Positions 60,913-64,000 of a stretch of DNA of 64,000 nt are shown here, in pieces. A program made the position numbers and the translations under genes. Source of the DNA: Stentor roeselii (lineage: Eukaryota > Ciliophora > Heterotrichea > Heterotrichida > Stentoridae); the NCBI GenBank assembly GCA_006503475.1, contig RSEH01000140.1, positions 1 to 64,000 on the forward strand, read 5' to 3'. The first letter of the stretch is position 1, and each line of letters opens with the position of its first letter. A model generated the notes under the pieces. The model did not search any database, was not told the origin of the DNA, and saw only the letters and a list, made by a program, of their open reading frames with translations.

Positions 60913-62200
60913 AATCAAGACTTGCTAGATTATTAGAATCAGATATAAAATAGCATCAATCACAACTGTTTAGTGTAGAAATCATAATATCTGATATCAC
61001 TGATGAAACTATGACCTTAGAAATGAAAATGTTTCAACAGCTATAGATAAGCACGTGGCTCTTTATTCAATAAGGTAACTATGGCTTATTCAAGGAATCA
61101 ACTGCTTAATTAATTCCCATTTGGTTGGGTATCTGATGAGTTATTGTCTAGTCGGTTAATCTGATCAGCCAATACCTGCTCACTAAACAGATTTAAGTGT
61201 ATTTGGATTATAAGGCAAATAATCTTTAACAACTTTGGAAATATTAAGGTTTTGAATAATTGCATGGCAGTTCATCATTTTAATTAATGATGATATATTT
61301 GATTAAATAGAGAATATGATCAAGAAAGTAGCAAAGATAAAAAAGGTCTTTAAGATTATTACAGAATTCTTGAATAACGGCGAAATTGAGGAAGAAATCA
61401 GTTAGCTTGAGATAAAAAATTTCTATGATATTATAGAGTATAAAATGTTGATAGAACTTAAATTGATGAATATTATAAATAGATAATGATTAAATTCTGA
61501 TTTTTGGTATGATGTGAAAGATTAAAAACTGATTATGTGGATTATATTTGAAAATTACAGCGAGGATAATTTGATTTATTCTTAATTCTTTAGATGTGAA
61601 CTGACATCTCTATGCAGCTAGCAAGCGCCTAGAGATTGAAACATTTATTCTGTCCCTTAGGGGTATTCTCTAACTTTACTTTAGAAATTAAGCGATTAAT
61701 TTACTTTCTATAAAATTTTATTTAATTACCCCGAATGTAAAGATGCTCATTCATTTAAGAAAATTGATTTTGTGTTGGAATTTAATAATTAAATAATTAC
61801 TAAATTTTTTACTTGAAATAAAATCTTGGTTTTAAATAAATCGTGAATAAACTAAGATTGAGAAATCTTTAAAATTTCTTGATATACAAAGGATTTATTT
61901 TTTTATCATGCGTTGAATGCTTCTGATTGAATTTTAGAGTTTTGGTTTTAGTATTATTTTTTTTCATAATGGTTGAAATTCTGGGTAACTATTAGTATTA
62001 ATTGAAACATCAGAAGATTTATATAAGGTAGCTTCATAAAACTTTAACCATCTGATTGAATTTAATACAGTATTTAATCTCAATTAATACCTTAAAACTA
62101 TAAGATTTATTGAGTTAAATAATAATATTTCAGCAATAATCAATAATATGAAATTCTTTTATATAAAGTATTAAATTTACTAATAAAGAAGTATTTCATT
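60913..62200. other. Spacer with scattered possible relics
   Basis: No intact gene. A short open stretch at about 61317-61410 and a GC-richer patch at about 61590-61690 containing the palindrome CCCTTAGGG are the only visible structures. Confidence 0.4.
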
Positions 62201-62569
62201 ATGCTTGAAGTAACTTCTAGAAGGTTTTTGATAGAATTAAGAAGCTCGGTGTTACGAGCTGGCCACTTGTCTACCACACCCTACCCCTACCCCAAACTCA
62301 AATTTTTTCCTCAAACTAAAAACCAAAAGCCTATAAACTTCCCCACGCAACTTCAAAATAAACTCATATCAAGCCCACCCGACTTAAAGCCTCCAACTCC
62401 TCTAAAATCCTTCCAACCCTCCACCTTCATCAATTTAAGAAACCCAAATCAAAACCCTCCAAAAATCCAAAACCATAACCCAATTCCAAAACTCTCCAAT
62501 ACTCAACCCATCCCAGCCCATCCCATCCCATCCCAAATAAAAAACTCAAAACCATTTGAATCACTATAA
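62201..62569 (+). other. C-rich, proline-rich open frame upstream of MYB gene, doubtful
   Basis: A 122-codon open frame whose plus strand is poor in G and rich in CCT, CCC and AAA (about 62260-62540), ending with repeated CCCAT units. The predicted protein is low-complexity Pro/Asn/Lys-rich with no motif. Stop-free sequence is expected from such composition. It may be a promoter-proximal skewed tract for the MYB gene, which starts 5 bases later. Confidence 0.2.
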
Positions 62570-62574
62570 TCTAA

Positions 62575-63213
62575 ATGGACAAAAAACTGAAACCTCAAAA
62601 TTTAAAAGACGATCTATGGATGGTCCCGTGCTTCATAAATCGCGAAGGAAACACATTCCAGCCAATTTGCTGCCCAACAGAGCAAGAAACGCTGAAGATC
62701 GACATAAAGTTGCCGTGGTCATCAGAAGAAGACCACGCATTAGAAGGTCTGACGAAACTTCAAGGAACAAAGGCATGGGCACAGGTGGCAAAGGAAATAA
62801 ACAAATTATTTCATGCAAGTCGCTTTATTCGTAAAGGAAAACAATGTCGAGAACGTTTTTACAATCATATCAACCCGAATCTAAAGAAAGGGAACTGGAC
62901 TGCTGAAGAAGATGTTTTTATCCTTGAAATGCAACAAGCGAATGGAAACAAGTGGAGTGAAATAGCAAAGAACTTGCAGGGAAGAAATGAAAATCAAATT
63001 AAAAATCGATGGAAAAGTTTAGTTAGCAGAAGGCAAAGTGAACTTAGCATCGAGTTTAATGGGTTTAATACACCTCTTACCATCTCACCTCCAACAAGTT
63101 TTATTCAATACAAGGCCGATCCTGGGTTTTCCTCACTTGCTGGAATTATACAAGCTCAGTATTTCGCTCAGACTAATGATGAAACTCCACCTTTTAACTT
63201 ATATTTTAATTAA
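62575..63213 (+). CDS. R2R3-type MYB DNA-binding protein
   Basis: A 212-residue protein with two MYB repeats. The first (about 46-98) has Trp48, Trp68 and Phe95 with a small insertion (FHASRFIRKGKQCRERF). The second (about 105-150) has Trp108, Trp127 and Trp146 in NWTAEED, KWSEIAKNLQGR and QIKNRWKSL. This spacing gives the helix-turn-helix DNA-binding fold. The C-terminal 60 residues lack structure. It is likely a transcription factor; targets are unknown. The gene runs toward the next minus-strand gene with 36 bases between stops. Confidence 0.88.
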   Translation: MDKKLKPQNLKDDLWMVPCFINREGNTFQPICCPTEQETLKIDIKLPWSSEEDHALEGLTKLQGTKAWAQVAKEINKLFHASRFIRKGKQCRERFYNHINPNLKKGNWTAEEDVFILEMQQANGNKWSEIAKNLQGRNENQIKNRWKSLVSRRQSELSIEFNGFNTPLTISPPTSFIQYKADPGFSSLAGIIQAQYFAQTNDETPPFNLYFN

Positions 63214-63249
63214 GTGTAGAGATTGAATCGTTGAAATTTTCATTGGAAG

Positions 63250-64000
63250 TTAAAAATCTGAAGTGTTTTTAAGGTGCATGTGCTCTGGGGATTCGAAATT
63301 TTCTTTTTTAGCTCGGGTGTTATCTTTAAGTTCTCGAGTTATTCCTTTTCTTTTCACGTAAAGTGCATCTAAACTTTTTTGTTCATTTACTTTTTTTTCT
63401 AAGGCATTATTGACCTGCCCCTCAAAAGACTTCATGATACCTCCGAAGACTCCAAGTAGTCCAAAGACCGAGCCAAGTAAACTACTAATAAAATAAACAG
63501 CATCTTGTTTAAAATAACGAGTTGTAAGTAAAGCTGAGGAACTTTTATCAATTAAAATTTTGACTTTTAAAAATGATACTGAAGGTAATTCTTCAGGGCG
63601 AAATTGACTTCCCTTTTTGGTGCTTGTTCCACTTGATAAGTGATAACCAGTGTCTTGGGAAGGCCAGATCGTTGATTCAGACTTGAATAATGAAGGAGTC
63701 GCTGTGAAGTAAAACTCACTTGAATCGGAACCTATAAATACATTGTTGCTTGTTGGACGAATCGCTGTGTAAACTGAACTGATTTTAAGAGGAACGGAAG
63801 AACTTGATGTCATGTTTATTTGGATTCCTGAAGCGTAGCTTAATTTTTCAGTCAGTTGTAAGTCTAGATAAGCACCAGGCTTGATTTCAGCTACTGAGCA
63901 TATTAGCCTGATGATGCAAGAGTGACTTTCCGACAACTCACAAGTCGACTCAAACTTTCCACATGCCAAGTTAATCCTACTGATAATAATCTCAGAAAGG
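63250..64000 (-). CDS. Membrane protein with ectodomain and single late TM segment, N-terminus outside window
   Basis: The frame is open through the right edge, so the protein is incomplete at its N-terminus; at least 250 residues are visible. The visible ectodomain is Ser/Thr-rich and beta-like with four cysteines (CGKFESTCELSESHSC). A hydrophobic segment near AVYFISSLLGSVFGLLGVFGGI follows, then a basic coiled tail of about 65 residues. This resembles the C-terminal end of the large secreted-domain or channel-like membrane proteins common in ciliates. The family cannot be named. Confidence 0.6.
   Translation of the reverse strand, partial: LSEIIISRINLACGKFESTCELSESHSCIIRLICSVAEIKPGAYLDLQLTEKLSYASGIQINMTSSSSVPLKISSVYTAIRPTSNNVFIGSDSSEFYFTATPSLFKSESTIWPSQDTGYHLSSGTSTKKGSQFRPEELPSVSFLKVKILIDKSSSALLTTRYFKQDAVYFISSLLGSVFGLLGVFGGIMKSFEGQVNNALEKKVNEQKSLDALYVKRKGITRELKDNTRAKKENFESPEHMHLKNTSDF

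Noticed and set aside
1-64000. CRISPR arrays, prophage, insertion sequences, rRNA genes
   Set aside because: None seen; the spaced repeats found are head-to-tail without unique spacers, and the window is eukaryotic nuclear DNA.

Overview
The window looks like one end of a macronuclear chromosome from a heterotrich ciliate, most likely Stentor (S. coeruleus or a close relative). Three observations support this. (1) Bases 1-77 are a telomere of the 8-base unit CCCTAACA, the repeat I know from Stentor and Blepharisma. (2) Five introns of exactly 15 bases can be placed by reading frame. (3) Genes read full-length in the standard code: tryptophan is TGG, and TGA acts as a rare stop (3 genes), which argues against the UGA=Trp code of Blepharisma. 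Genes are packed with gaps of 0-60 bases inside blocks. The blocks are separated by AT-rich spacers that hold most of the tandem repeats.

Layout. 1-1.8 kb: telomere and AT-rich subtelomere. 1.8-15.2 kb: sparse membrane and signalling genes, namely an ABCG half-transporter, an arrestin-like protein, a cyclic-nucleotide-domain K+ channel with a zinc knuckle, a coiled-coil protein and a multipass membrane protein. 15.4-23.2 kb: a compact block with QTRT2, CFAP70, a BET-like protein, a CDPK, an acylated EF-hand protein and a possible TPP1-like OB-fold protein. 23.5-35.7 kb: a PG-rich microtubule-associated candidate, an FHA protein, kinesin-8, kinesin-2, a chorismate-lyase-like protein, a FAR1/MULE-type zinc-finger protein, a CS-domain protein, adenylate kinase, an otubain and an unknown gene with two introns. 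35.7-37.7 kb: AT-rich spacer. 37.7-45.7 kb: tRNA-Arg(TCT), a probable organellar helical-repeat protein, an AIM24-like protein, PLPBP, CFAP53, an unknown protein, a pseudokinase and an AGC kinase. 46.2-60.9 kb: a local family of cysteine-rich multi-zinc-finger genes. 62.2-64 kb: a R2R3-type MYB protein and a membrane protein cut by the window edge.

The most unusual part is 46.2-60.9 kb. Two genes carry a USP53/54-like deubiquitinase-fold head in which the catalytic histidine seems to be lost. Three others (one broken) plus a relic carry a B-box-like head with a short helical segment. Both head types are joined to long arrays of RanBP2/NZF-type zinc fingers. Near-identical arrays are shared between genes with different heads, once in tandem (47.5-48.3 and 50.4-51.2 kb) and once as an inverted pair (54.3-55.7 and 56.5-57.95 kb). 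This points to repeated head-array swapping or gene conversion. Function is unknown; a ubiquitin- or RNA-binding role is inferred from the fold families only.

Several genes fit the biology of a large ciliated cell: CFAP70, CFAP53, kinesin-2 (intraflagellar transport), kinesin-8 and a PG-rich protein for cilia and microtubules, and a CDPK, AGC kinase, EF-hand protein and ion channel for signalling. All calls were made by eye from sequence, with no database search.
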